Shown: in pieces, positions 7,353 to 20,117 of the stretch
Layout: each line of letters starts with the position of its first letter
Position numbering within the stretch: position 1 is the first letter of the stretch
Assembly: GCA_965200975.1 (NCBI GenBank)
Contig: OZ241740.1
Coordinates: 496,001-560,000, forward strand
Length of the DNA stretch: 64,000 nt
Source: S5-327 sp965200975
GTDB taxonomy: Bacteria > Chloroflexota > Dehalococcoidia > Lucifugimonadales > Australimonadaceae
Reading direction: 5' to 3'
Notes under the pieces: generated by a model
What the model saw: only the letters and a program-made list of their open reading frames with translations
The model's database searches: none
What the model was told of the DNA's origin: nothing
Program-made: the position numbers and the translations under genes

Positions 7353-8261
7353 ATGGCTAGCGCAGCTGCCCCCCAACCGAAAATCGTCTCCTGGTTTTGG
7401 GCTGCGCGTCCCTTCTCGTTGTCGGCGTCGGTGGCGCCGGTGCTTGTGGGGTCGGCGCTGGCGGCCACAGTCGGCGGCATGAACTGGCCGCTCTTCGCGC
7501 TCGCGCTGACCGGTTCGATAGCGATACAGATAGGCACGAACCTCACCGACGAGTACGCAGACCACAAGAAATCGGGCGGGGCGGGAAAATTCCTCGCGCC
7601 GCACAAGGTGATACAGCGCGGACTGCTCTCCGAGCGCGCCGTCGCTTTCGGCATGGCGGCGTCGTTCGGCTACGGCATAGCGGCGGGCCTCGTAATTGTG
7701 TCGCAGACGGGATGGCCGATTCTCGCGGTCGGGCTGGCGAGCGTGGCCGCGGCGTACTTCTACGCCGGAGGCCCCAAGCCTCTGGGAACGCTCGGCATCG
7801 GCGAGCCGGTGGTGTTCGTATTTATGGGGCCGCTTATGGTGATGTCGGCCTACTTCGTGCAGCGCGAGGCGGTTTCTGCGGCCTCGTTCTACGTGTCGCT
7901 GCCGGTTGCGTTCATCGTTACGGCGATCTTGCACGTGAACAACCTGCGCGACATCTCCGAAGACCTTGCAGTAGGGAAGCGGAGCATCGCCGCAGCCATA
8001 GGCGTTACGGCGTCGCGGTGGCTGTACGCGGCGTTCCTGGCGTGCGCGTACTTCGCAATCGTCGGAGTGGTCGTCGGAGGGGCGGCGAGTCCGTGGGCGC
8101 TCGCAGGGCTGGCGCCGCTGCCGTGGGCGATAGGAGCGGCGCGCGCGCTGTTCGCCGCGGAGGAGCGCGCCGCGATGAATCGCCTGCTTGTTCGGAGCGC
8201 AAAGCTGCACGGATGGACAGGCCTGACGCTGGCGGCAGGGCTGTACGCCTCGGCTTTATAG
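7353..8261 (+). CDS. menA: 1,4-dihydroxy-2-naphthoate polyprenyltransferase
   Basis: UbiA-superfamily integral membrane prenyltransferase that attaches the isoprenoid tail to DHNA in menaquinone synthesis; 302 aa with about eight or nine hydrophobic segments. Both Asp-rich motifs are present: NLTDEYAD (NxxDxxxD, in IGTNLTDEYADHKKSGGAGK) near residues 71-78, and NNLRDISED with the following GKRS near 195-207. Position just after menB supports MenA over other UbiA members. The ATG at 7353 is set by TATCCT six bases upstream, so the mRNA is probably leaderless. Confidence 0.93.
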   Translation: MASAAAPQPKIVSWFWAARPFSLSASVAPVLVGSALAATVGGMNWPLFALALTGSIAIQIGTNLTDEYADHKKSGGAGKFLAPHKVIQRGLLSERAVAFGMAASFGYGIAAGLVIVSQTGWPILAVGLASVAAAYFYAGGPKPLGTLGIGEPVVFVFMGPLMVMSAYFVQREAVSAASFYVSLPVAFIVTAILHVNNLRDISEDLAVGKRSIAAAIGVTASRWLYAAFLACAYFAIVGVVVGGAASPWALAGLAPLPWAIGAARALFAAEERAAMNRLLVRSAKLHGWTGLTLAAGLYASAL

Positions 8262-8320
8262 AGGGCTTCTGAGGCGCAGCGGCGCGCTCTTGCCTGCGGA
8301 GAAGCAGGCGTGGTTGGTGG

Positions 8321-8326
8321 TAGACT
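8321..8326 (+). promoter_or_regulatory. -10 box of the VWA gene, leaderless-type
   Basis: TAGACT ending 6 nt before ATG 8333 with no SD between. Confidence 0.45.
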
Positions 8327-8332
8327 CTGACC

Positions 8333-10465
8333 ATGGTGGTCTACCGCTACTCCCGGTGGGACGGATCGCAGAACGTCGACTTCCCCTCGACGGAAGATCT
8401 GATTGACCACCTGTCGGAGCAGATACTGCAGGGCGACGATCTGCGTGGCGCGCTGCGCCGGATGATGCAGCGAGGCTTCCGCGATGCGCAGGGCCAGCGC
8501 GGCCTGGGGATGCAAGACCTGCTCGACAAGCTCCGGGCGGCGCGGGAGCGCAACCTCGAACGGTACAACCTCGCGTCGATGTTCGACGACATCGCGAAAC
8601 AGGTCGACGAGGTCATCGAGCAGGAGCGGCAAGGCATCGCCAACCGCCTGCGGGAGGCGAGCCCTCCGGGCGCAGACGGCGGCGCCCCGGAAACGGGCGG
8701 AGACGCCGCCGGGGATGCCGGCGACTCCGGCGACAAGGACGCCGCCGCCGTCGGCAGAGGAGCGCAGCAGGATGTTCCGCCGGAGCTTGCGGATATGCTG
8801 CGCCAAATGGCCGAGCGCCGCTTGCAGGAGCTAGACCGGCTGCCGGAGAACGTCGGCGGGCGCATCAAAGAGCTGCGCGACTACGACTTTATGGACCCGG
8901 AGGCGCGCCGGAAGTTCGATGAGTTGCTGCAACAGCTGCAGCAACAGGTGTTGCAGCAGTACTTCCAGGGCCTGCAGCAGAGCTTGCAGGAGATGACCCA
9001 GGAAGACCTCTCCCAGATAGCCCAGATGGTGCGCGACCTGAACGACCTCGTGAAGCAGAAGCTCCGCGGCGACGATCCGGACATCTCCGACTTTATGAAC
9101 AAGTGGGGGCATATGTTTCCCCCCGGCATCGAGACGTTCGACCAGCTGATGGACTATATGTCCCGCCAGATGGCGCAGATGCAGTCGCTGATGAACTCGA
9201 TGCCCTCCAAGATGCGCCGCCAGCTCGAAGACATGATGGAAGGCCTCCTGCAGGACAACCGGCTCTCATGGGACCTGTTCGAGCTCGCGACCAACCTCGA
9301 ACGCATGAACCCCGGCAGCTTCCAGGACAACGACTTCCGGATGTTCGGCGACGAGCCGGTTACGCTCCAGCAGGCCCTCGAACTTATGGGCGACCTCAAC
9401 AATATCGAGGAGCTCGAGTCGCAGATGCGGCAGGCGCTGCGCACGAACGACGCAACGAAAATCGACGCCGACCGGATCGGCGACGCGCTCGGCGACGAGG
9501 CGCGCCGGTTCGCGTTGGAGTTGCAACGGCTCACCAAGGAGCTGGAGGAAGCAGGGTTCATCCGCCGAAAGGGCCAGGGATGGGAGCTCACTCCGCAGGC
9601 CATCCGGAAGATCGGCGACAAGGCCCTCGCCGACATCTTCAACCGCATCCGCGGCGACGATCTGGGCGACCACAACCGCGAAAAGAGCGGCATTGGCGTC
9701 GAAATCACCGACGAGACGAAGCAGTGGGAGTTCGGCGACCCGCTCCATCTCAACACGCTGAAGACGGTGAGCAACGCCGTGCTGCGCGAAGGCAAGGGCA
9801 CGCCCGTCCGCATCAAACCGGAAGACTTCGAGATCGACCGCACCATCGCGCAGACTCGAACGTCGACAGTCATTGCAATCGATATGAGCTACTCGATGTT
9901 CTGGGACGGCGCGTTTCAGGCCGGGCAGCGCGTGGGGCTGGCTCTTGATACGCTCATCAAATCGAAGTACCCGAAAGACTGGGTTTCGGTGGTGGCGTTC
10001 TCATACTTCGTGCTGCCCCTGCAGTCGCATATGCTCCTCGACACCTATTGGGTGGAGCACGGAGGCGGCACGAACTTCCAGGAAGTGCTGCGTCAGGCCC
10101 GCCAGATGCTCGCCCGCCAGGGCGGGAACAACAAGCAGATCATCCTCATCACCGACGGCGAACCGACAACCTACAACTTCCATGAAGGCGGCGCGTCATG
10201 GGAGGACGACCCGTTCGAGGCGTTTATGCGGCGCAGACGCGGCGGAAGCGGACTGGTCGAGGCGACAATGCGCGAGGTGATGCGCTGCACCCGCGACAAC
10301 ATCATCATTAACACGTTTATGCTCGACCAGAGCCCCGCGCTGCTGCGGTTCGTCCAGCTGATGACCAAGATGAACAAGGGTCGCGCGTTCATCGCCAGCC
10401 CCGACAGCCTCGGCTCGTACGTCGTCGCCGACTACGTGGCCAACCGCAACAAGGTGATCCGATAG
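8333..10465 (+). CDS. Large VWA-domain protein (resembles COG4867), no partner ATPase nearby
   Basis: A 710-aa soluble protein with a C-terminal von Willebrand A domain from about residue 510. Its MIDAS metal site looks complete: DMSYS at 517-521, Thr 580 in GGGTNF and Asp 608 in ITDGEP. The rest is helical and low complexity: an acidic/Gly linker (~105-145) and a Gln/Met-rich region with coiled-coil character (~185-320), including QQLQQQVLQQYFQGLQQ. The architecture resembles the uncharacterised COG4867 VWA proteins, whose relatives often work with MoxR/ChlI-type AAA ATPases in metal insertion or complex assembly. No such ATPase is adjacent here. The GNAT gene overlaps its stop codon. Specific function unknown. 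Confidence 0.85.
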   Translation: MVVYRYSRWDGSQNVDFPSTEDLIDHLSEQILQGDDLRGALRRMMQRGFRDAQGQRGLGMQDLLDKLRAARERNLERYNLASMFDDIAKQVDEVIEQERQGIANRLREASPPGADGGAPETGGDAAGDAGDSGDKDAAAVGRGAQQDVPPELADMLRQMAERRLQELDRLPENVGGRIKELRDYDFMDPEARRKFDELLQQLQQQVLQQYFQGLQQSLQEMTQEDLSQIAQMVRDLNDLVKQKLRGDDPDISDFMNKWGHMFPPGIETFDQLMDYMSRQMAQMQSLMNSMPSKMRRQLEDMMEGLLQDNRLSWDLFELATNLERMNPGSFQDNDFRMFGDEPVTLQQALELMGDLNNIEELESQMRQALRTNDATKIDADRIGDALGDEARRFALELQRLTKELEEAGFIRRKGQGWELTPQAIRKIGDKALADIFNRIRGDDLGDHNREKSGIGVEITDETKQWEFGDPLHLNTLKTVSNAVLREGKGTPVRIKPEDFEIDRTIAQTRTSTVIAIDMSYSMFWDGAFQAGQRVGLALDTLIKSKYPKDWVSVVAFSYFVLPLQSHMLLDTYWVEHGGGTNFQEVLRQARQMLARQGGNNKQIILITDGEPTTYNFHEGGASWEDDPFEAFMRRRRGGSGLVEATMREVMRCTRDNIIINTFMLDQSPALLRFVQLMTKMNKGRAFIASPDSLGSYVVADYVANRNKVIR

Positions 10466-11025
10466 CCCCGCGCATTGTCGATATCCCGCGGAACGACGCC
10501 GGACTCATCGAGCAAGCTGCGGATCTGCTCTACACGACGTTTGTGCGGCAGTCGCCCGGCACGTGGCCCGACGTCGACGCCGCTCGCGGGGAGATGCTCG
10601 ATGACTCCGCCCCTGAACGCATCTACCGGGGCGCAATCGACGATGACGGCCGCCTGCTCGGTTTCGTAGGCGGGGAGCCTATCTACAACGGACGCGTGTG
10701 GGAGCTGCACCCCCTCGCCGTGCGGCAGGACGTCCGCCGGCAAGGCGTCGGCGCGGCGCTCGTCGCCGACCTGGAGCGCATCGCGGCGGAACAGGGGGCG
10801 GCTACGCTCTTTATCGGCGCCGACGACGAAACGAACGCCACCACTATCGGAGGGCTGGACCTCTACCCGTCCCCCCTGTCGCGCCTCCCGGAGCTGCGCG
10901 CCCTCCCCGGGTCAACCCACCCGCTCCCGTTCTACCAGGCGTGCGGCTTCACCGTAGTGGGCGTCCTCCCCGACGCCAACGGCTTCGGGAAACCCGACAT
11001 CTTCCTGGCCAAGCGCATCAGCTAA
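10462..11025 (+). CDS. GNAT-family N-acetyltransferase, probable ATA start
   Basis: Acetyl-CoA-dependent acetyltransferase of the GNAT superfamily; substrate unknown. The acetyl-CoA loop reads VRRQGVGAALVADLERIA, and a late PFYQACGF segment is typical of motif B. The first usual start, GTG 10543, removes beta-strand 1. The frame continues upstream as PRIVDIPRNDAGLIEQAADL, a proper GNAT N-terminus, with no ATG, GTG or TTG. ATA at 10462 overlaps the VWA stop as ATAG and is preceded at 6 nt by the good SD AAGGTGAT; this gives 187 aa. It is evidently translationally coupled to the VWA gene. Confidence 0.8.
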   Translation: MAPRIVDIPRNDAGLIEQAADLLYTTFVRQSPGTWPDVDAARGEMLDDSAPERIYRGAIDDDGRLLGFVGGEPIYNGRVWELHPLAVRQDVRRQGVGAALVADLERIAAEQGAATLFIGADDETNATTIGGLDLYPSPLSRLPELRALPGSTHPLPFYQACGFTVVGVLPDANGFGKPDIFLAKRIS

Positions 11026-11093
11026 GGCGGTTTAGCCGCCCCGGCGCCGTCGCCAGGCGCGATACGCCGTCTATCGGGCCGCCATTCGCAAAA

Positions 11094-11123
11094 GCCCCCT
11101 CCCCTGCAATAGGGGGAGGGGGC
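11094..11123. terminator. Bidirectional terminator hairpin between the GNAT gene and rpoC
   Basis: An 11-bp stem, GCCCCCTCCCC (11094-11104) with GGGGAGGGGGC (11113-11123), and an 8-nt loop, placed between convergent genes. Confidence 0.75.
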
Positions 11124-11150
11124 GTTCGGGAGCGGCTACTAAATCGCGAC

Positions 11151-15311
<4,161 letters not shown>

Positions 15312-15373
15312 GTTCTCCTCGCGGGGCTATCCCCGCGCTGTCGGCTTTCTCGGGGCCGCTTCCGCCGCCCGCT

Positions 15374-18300
15374 CTAGTTGTGGTCCGCCTCGCTCTCTTC
15401 CTCCGAGGCCTGACGCGCGTATGCGCCAAGATCCATACGCACTTCCGTCGCAACATCCGACTCCTGCTCCTCGAGCGGCACGAAGTCCGCCTCCCAGGCA
15501 GGCGCGACAGGCTCGACGGGAGCCGCGACGGTCGTGTCGATATCCTCTTCGTCCTCCTCGGCGTACGTGAAGCGCGGAGCGGGAATCCCGCGATCGTCCT
15601 CGTAACGAAGCTCCACGGCGAGGCCAAGGCTCTGCAGCTCCTTCACCAGCACGTGGAACGACTCCGGCACGCCGGGCTGCACCACCTCCTCGCCCTTCAC
15701 GATGGCTTCGTAGGTCTTCACGCGCCCCACGACGTCGTCGGACTTGACGGTGAGCATCTCCTGCAGGTTGTAGGCTGCGCTGTAGGCCTCGAGCGCCCAC
15801 ACCTCCATCTCTCCGAACCGCTGCCCGCCGAACTGCGCCTTGCCGCCAAGCGGCTGTTGCGTGATGAGCGAGTACGGCCCCGTCGAGCGGGCGTGGATCT
15901 TGTCCTCCACTAGGTGGATGAGCTTGAGCATGTAGATGTACCCCACGGTGACGGGGTTGTCGAAACGCGCTCCGGTGCGCCCGTCGTAAAGCACCGACTT
16001 CCCCACTACCGGCGCAGCGACGTTGAGGGCTCTCCCCACCTGAAGCGCCTGGTCGTACAGCTCGGCGAACGCCTGGTCCTCAGTGGCGAGCTTCACGCCC
16101 GTCGCAGCCTCGTAGTCCTCCGCGCAGTCCTGAAGCCACACCTTGAGGCAGACCTCCGATGCGTATTCGGAGATGCGGTCGTTGAAGACGCGGTCGGCGT
16201 CGTAGCCGCGTTCGGCGACCCAGGCGCGGGCCCTGGCCCAGTCCGGCTCGTACTCGTCGTCTCCAAGCAGGTCGCTGCCTGCCGCCCCGGCGCGTTCGAG
16301 GATCCACGCCCTCGCCAGGGCGTCGCGAATGTCGTCGACGGTGGCCCCGTCGAACACGGGAGTCGCCGCGCGGAAGCGGAGCTTGTGCGCGGCAAGCCCA
16401 AGGTGCGTCTCGAGCACCTGCCCCAGGTTCATCCGGGAAGGCACGCCAATGGGATTGAGGATGATGTCGACGGGCGTGCCGTCGGTAAGGTAAGGCATAT
16501 CTTCAATGGGCATAATGCGCGAGACGACGCCCTTGTTGCCGTGACGCCCGGCCATTTTGTCGCCCTCGGCGAGCGTGCGCGTCTGCGCGACCCAGACCCG
16601 CACGAGCTTGTTCACGCCCGGAGCAAGGTCGTCGCCGTTCTCCCGGGTGAGCACCCGCACATCGATGATCTTGCCGCGCTCGCCGTGAGGCACCCGCAAC
16701 GAGGTGTCCTTTACGTCCCGCGCCTTCTCGCCGAAGATGGCGCGAAGCAGCTTCTCCTCAGCTGTAAGCTCGGTCTCGCCCTTCGGCGTAATCTTGCCGA
16801 CGAGAATGTCGCCCGGCCCCACCTCCGCGCCGACGCGGATGATGCCTTCCTCGTCCAGGTTGCGCAGAGCGTCCTCTCCAACGTTGGGGATATCGCGGGT
16901 GATCTCCCCAGGCCCAAGTTTCGTATCGCGGGACTCCACCTCGTACTTTTCGATGTGGATAGAGGTGAACTTCGAGTCCCGCACGATGCTTTCCGACACA
17001 ATAATGGCGTCCTCGAAGTTGTAGCCCTCCATTGCCATGAAAGCGCAGAGGACGTTCTGCCCGAGGGCGAGGTCGCCCTCCTGCGTCGAGGAGCTGTCGG
17101 CGAGCGGATCGCCCGCCTTGACTACCTGCCCTATGGACACGCTCGCGCGCTGCGTGAGGCACGTCCCCTGGTTGGAGCGCACGAACTTGCGAAGCACCTG
17201 GGTGTGCTCGGCCCCGTCGGCGCCGGTGATTATCACGAAGTCGCCGGTGACCGAGGTGACGACGCCGTCGTACTTGGCTAGCACCATCTGCCCGGAGTCT
17301 CGCGCGACGCGCTGCTCCATGCCCGTGCCGACGAGCGGGGCGTCGGGCTTAAGCAGAGGCACGGCCTGGCGCTGCATGTTCGAACCCATCAGCGCCCGGT
17401 TGGCGTCGTCGTGCTCCAGGAAGGGGATGAGCGCGGTCGAGATGCTCACGATCTGCATCGGGGCCACATCCACATAGTCGACCCGGCTGGGAGGCTCCAG
17501 CACATAGTCGTCGGCGTGCCTGCACTCCACTCGTTCCTCGGTAAGCTGGTGCTTGTCGTCCATCGGCGAGGTGGCCTGGGCGATGATGTACTTGTCCTCC
17601 TCGTCGGCGGGGAGATAGACCACGTCGTCCATGGCGGAGGACACGTAGGGGTGCGTCGCAATCATCCGTTCGGGAAGGGCGGCGATACGCTTGGCGGCGG
17701 GGTTGGATATAACGTGCCCCGCGCGCACGATAGTCTTCCCCTCCTCGTCCTTAACGTCCTCGTCGACCGTGCGGCCCGCCAGATCGGGAGCGCTGCTCGA
17801 TATCTGCTTGTGCACCTTGCGGTAGGGCGTTTCGATGAAGCCGTACTCATTCAGGCGCGCGTAGGTGGCGAGGGAGCCGAGCAGTCCGATGTTGGGGCCT
17901 TCAGGCGTCTCGATTGGGCAGATGCGGCCATAGTGCGAGTAGTGCACGTCGCGCACTTCGAACCCTGCGCGCTCCCGCGAAAGCCCGCCAGGCCCGAGCG
18001 CCGAGAGCCGGCGCTTGTGCGTGAGCTCGGCCAGCGGGTTGGTCTGGTCCATAAATTGCGAGAGCTGCGAGCCCCCGAAGAACTCGCGTATTGCGGCGAC
18101 GACCGGGCGGATATTAATAAGGGCGCTCGGCGTAGCCTCCTCCTGGTCGAGGATCGTCATGCGCTCCTTGACGACGCGCTCCATACGCATCAGGCCAAGC
18201 CGGAGCGAGTTCATGATGAGCTCCCCGACCGCGCGCACGCGGCGGTTGCCAAGGTGGTCGATGTTGTCGGGCGTCGCAGCCAAGTTGTTGATGCGGATCA

Positions 18301-19234
18301 TCATGCGAATCATCTCGATGATGTCCTGCCGCGTTAGCGTCCGGTTCTCCTGGGACACTTCCTGCCCCATGCGACGGTTCATCTTGTACCGCCCCACCTT
18401 CCCGAGGTCGTAGCGCCGCGGGTTGAAGAACAGGTTCTCGAGCAGCGCCCGGGCGCTCTCCTCGCTGGGAGGCTCGCCGGGCCGCAGCCGCCGGTAGACC
18501 TCCACGAGCGCTTGCTTGTGAGTCTGGACGCCGGTGTCCTTGTCAATCGTCGTCTTGATGTAGGCGTGGTCAGGATCAGTGTCAACGTCCTCGAACAGGG
18601 AGAGAATCTGTTCTGCCTCGTAACCAAGGGCCCGAAGGAAGGTCGAGACCGGCAGCTTGCGTTTGCGGTCGATCTTCACGGAGATGACGTCGTGAGGGCT
18701 GGTCTCGAACTCGAGCCATGCGCCCCGGTAGGGGATCAGCTTCGAGAGCGAGACGTTCCTGCCCGTGCCCGGGTCCTGAAGCCTGGTGAAGTACGCCCCC
18801 GGCGAGCGCACCAGCTGGCTGACCACGACGCGCTCCGCTCCGTTGATGACGAACGTGCCCGCAGGCGTCATCATCGGAATGTCGCCGAAGTAGAGCAGCT
18901 GCTCCTTGATCTCGCCGGTGTCCTTCACCTCGAGCTCGACGGTGACGTAGAGCGGCGCCTCGTAGGTGATTTCACGCTCGCGGCACTCTTCCTCCGTGAA
19001 CTTGGGCTCACGGAACTCATAGTCGCCGAACTTGAGCTCGAACCGGCTCCCGGTGACGTCCTGAATAGGATTAATCTCGTCGAGCACTTCGCGAAGCCCT
19101 TCGGACTTCAGCGACTCGAAGGATTGCGTCTGTATCTGCACCAGGCTGTTCGGTTCGAGCACCTGATGGACGCGGGAGTAGGACTTGAGAGGGTGAACGG
19201 GCGAACGGTCGGTGCGGGCAACGAGTGAGGTCAT
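15374..19234 (-). CDS. rpoB: RNA polymerase beta subunit
   Basis: Second-largest RNA polymerase subunit, 1286 aa. The rifampicin-binding region reads GGSQLSQFMDQTNPLAELTHKRRLSALGPGG. It keeps D, H and R at the usual resistance positions, so it should be sensitive-type. Other markers: SHYGRICPIETPEGPNIGL, GYNFEDAIIVSE, MAGRHGNKGVVSRI and GGKAQFGGQRFGEMEVWALEA. The C-terminal tail adds ~90 variable, acidic residues. The ATG is preceded by AGGAG 13 nt upstream. No rplL/rplJ gene is adjacent; argF-der-plsY lies upstream on the same strand. Confidence 0.98.
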   Translation of the reverse strand: MTSLVARTDRSPVHPLKSYSRVHQVLEPNSLVQIQTQSFESLKSEGLREVLDEINPIQDVTGSRFELKFGDYEFREPKFTEEECREREITYEAPLYVTVELEVKDTGEIKEQLLYFGDIPMMTPAGTFVINGAERVVVSQLVRSPGAYFTRLQDPGTGRNVSLSKLIPYRGAWLEFETSPHDVISVKIDRKRKLPVSTFLRALGYEAEQILSLFEDVDTDPDHAYIKTTIDKDTGVQTHKQALVEVYRRLRPGEPPSEESARALLENLFFNPRRYDLGKVGRYKMNRRMGQEVSQENRTLTRQDIIEMIRMMIRINNLAATPDNIDHLGNRRVRAVGELIMNSLRLGLMRMERVVKERMTILDQEEATPSALINIRPVVAAIREFFGGSQLSQFMDQTNPLAELTHKRRLSALGPGGLSRERAGFEVRDVHYSHYGRICPIETPEGPNIGLLGSLATYARLNEYGFIETPYRKVHKQISSSAPDLAGRTVDEDVKDEEGKTIVRAGHVISNPAAKRIAALPERMIATHPYVSSAMDDVVYLPADEEDKYIIAQATSPMDDKHQLTEERVECRHADDYVLEPPSRVDYVDVAPMQIVSISTALIPFLEHDDANRALMGSNMQRQAVPLLKPDAPLVGTGMEQRVARDSGQMVLAKYDGVVTSVTGDFVIITGADGAEHTQVLRKFVRSNQGTCLTQRASVSIGQVVKAGDPLADSSSTQEGDLALGQNVLCAFMAMEGYNFEDAIIVSESIVRDSKFTSIHIEKYEVESRDTKLGPGEITRDIPNVGEDALRNLDEEGIIRVGAEVGPGDILVGKITPKGETELTAEEKLLRAIFGEKARDVKDTSLRVPHGERGKIIDVRVLTRENGDDLAPGVNKLVRVWVAQTRTLAEGDKMAGRHGNKGVVSRIMPIEDMPYLTDGTPVDIILNPIGVPSRMNLGQVLETHLGLAAHKLRFRAATPVFDGATVDDIRDALARAWILERAGAAGSDLLGDDEYEPDWARARAWVAERGYDADRVFNDRISEYASEVCLKVWLQDCAEDYEAATGVKLATEDQAFAELYDQALQVGRALNVAAPVVGKSVLYDGRTGARFDNPVTVGYIYMLKLIHLVEDKIHARSTGPYSLITQQPLGGKAQFGGQRFGEMEVWALEAYSAAYNLQEMLTVKSDDVVGRVKTYEAIVKGEEVVQPGVPESFHVLVKELQSLGLAVELRYEDDRGIPAPRFTYAEEDEEDIDTTVAAPVEPVAPAWEADFVPLEEQESDVATEVRMDLGAYARQASEEESEADHN

Positions 19235-19285
19235 GGTTGAGTCAACACTCCTGGCGGCTAGCCTGCCGCGCGCGCAAAAAGGGCC

Positions 19286-19368
19286 CAGCGCGTATGCGGC
19301 ACTAGACCAAGGCTATGGTTAGAAGGCCAGAAAACTGGGGTGTCGCAGCGCGTTGGGCGGCATTCGAC
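19286..19368. repeat. Imperfect direct repeat in the rpoB leader
   Basis: CAGCGCGTATGCGGCACTAG (from 19286) and CAGCGCGTTGGGCGGCATTC (from 19346) match at most positions and are spaced 60 bp apart in the 255-bp gap between plsY and rpoB. They could be a duplicated binding site or decayed sequence. I recognise no known leader element. Confidence 0.4.
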
Positions 19369-19489
19369 TCCTGATCAGCCGCGATTGTAACCCCAACCCC
19401 CGCTTCCGTCAACATCGCGTGGAGGCTGGACGACTGCTCAGCCTCGCCCAGGAGTCTGCGGCGGCGCGCGCCCTCCCGCCGGGCCGCTG

Positions 19490-20113
19490 TCACCCCTCGC
19501 CCGGAGGCTCCGCAGCGGGAGCGCCCCCCAGCCGACGCTCCGTGCCGTTGAGCAAGCGCTGAATGTTGTCGCGATGCATCCATACGACGAGCGGGCCGCA
19601 CACGAGCGCAAAGTAAAGGTGCGGCAGCGGAAGCTCCAGCAGCGCCGCCGCTGCGGCGAATGCGGCGACAACCGCCGCCACCGACAGTATCGATCCGAGC
19701 GATACGTACCGTGTTAACGCGACAACCGGCGCGAACACCACAATCCCCACGGCTGCCGTCCACGGCAGCAGCGCCCCGGCGGCGCCGACTCCCGTCGCCA
19801 CCCCGCGCCCTCCGCGGAACCCCGCGAACACAGGGAGCATATGCCCCGCCATCACCGCCGCCGCCGCGCTTGCCTCCACCCAGGCGCTGTCGGACACGCC
19901 TCGCGCCAGCACGACCGCCCCCACGCCCTTGCCGCAGTCGAGCAGCCCCGACGCCAGCGCAATGCGCTTGCCCCCGGCCCGCAGCACATTGGTCGTGCCC
20001 GTCTTGCCGCTCCCGACGCCTCGCACGTCGACGCCGCGCAACAGCCGAACAAGGAGGAGTCCGGGCTGCACGCTCCCCATCAGGTAGGCGAGCGGGACGA
20101 CGAGCCAGTCCAC
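19490..20113 (-). CDS. plsY: Glycerol-3-phosphate acyltransferase PlsY
   Basis: Integral membrane enzyme that transfers acyl groups from acyl-phosphate to glycerol-3-phosphate, the first step of phospholipid synthesis; 207 aa, about five hydrophobic segments. Family motifs: GSGKTGTTNVLRAGG (consensus GSGNxGxTN), FRGGRGVATG (consensus FKGGKGVAT) and a C-terminal HRDNIQRLLNGTE. The Asn of the first motif is replaced by Lys, and Arg stands for the usual Lys in the second, both conservative. It starts 4 nt after the der stop, forming an argF-der-plsY operon. Confidence 0.93.
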   Translation of the reverse strand: MDWLVVPLAYLMGSVQPGLLLVRLLRGVDVRGVGSGKTGTTNVLRAGGKRIALASGLLDCGKGVGAVVLARGVSDSAWVEASAAAAVMAGHMLPVFAGFRGGRGVATGVGAAGALLPWTAAVGIVVFAPVVALTRYVSLGSILSVAAVVAAFAAAAALLELPLPHLYFALVCGPLVVWMHRDNIQRLLNGTERRLGGAPAAEPPGEG

Positions 20114-20117
20114 TACG

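Noticed and set aside
15914..17281. Long open frames antisense to rpoB
   Set aside because: Same artefact over rpoB; no start signals or homology.
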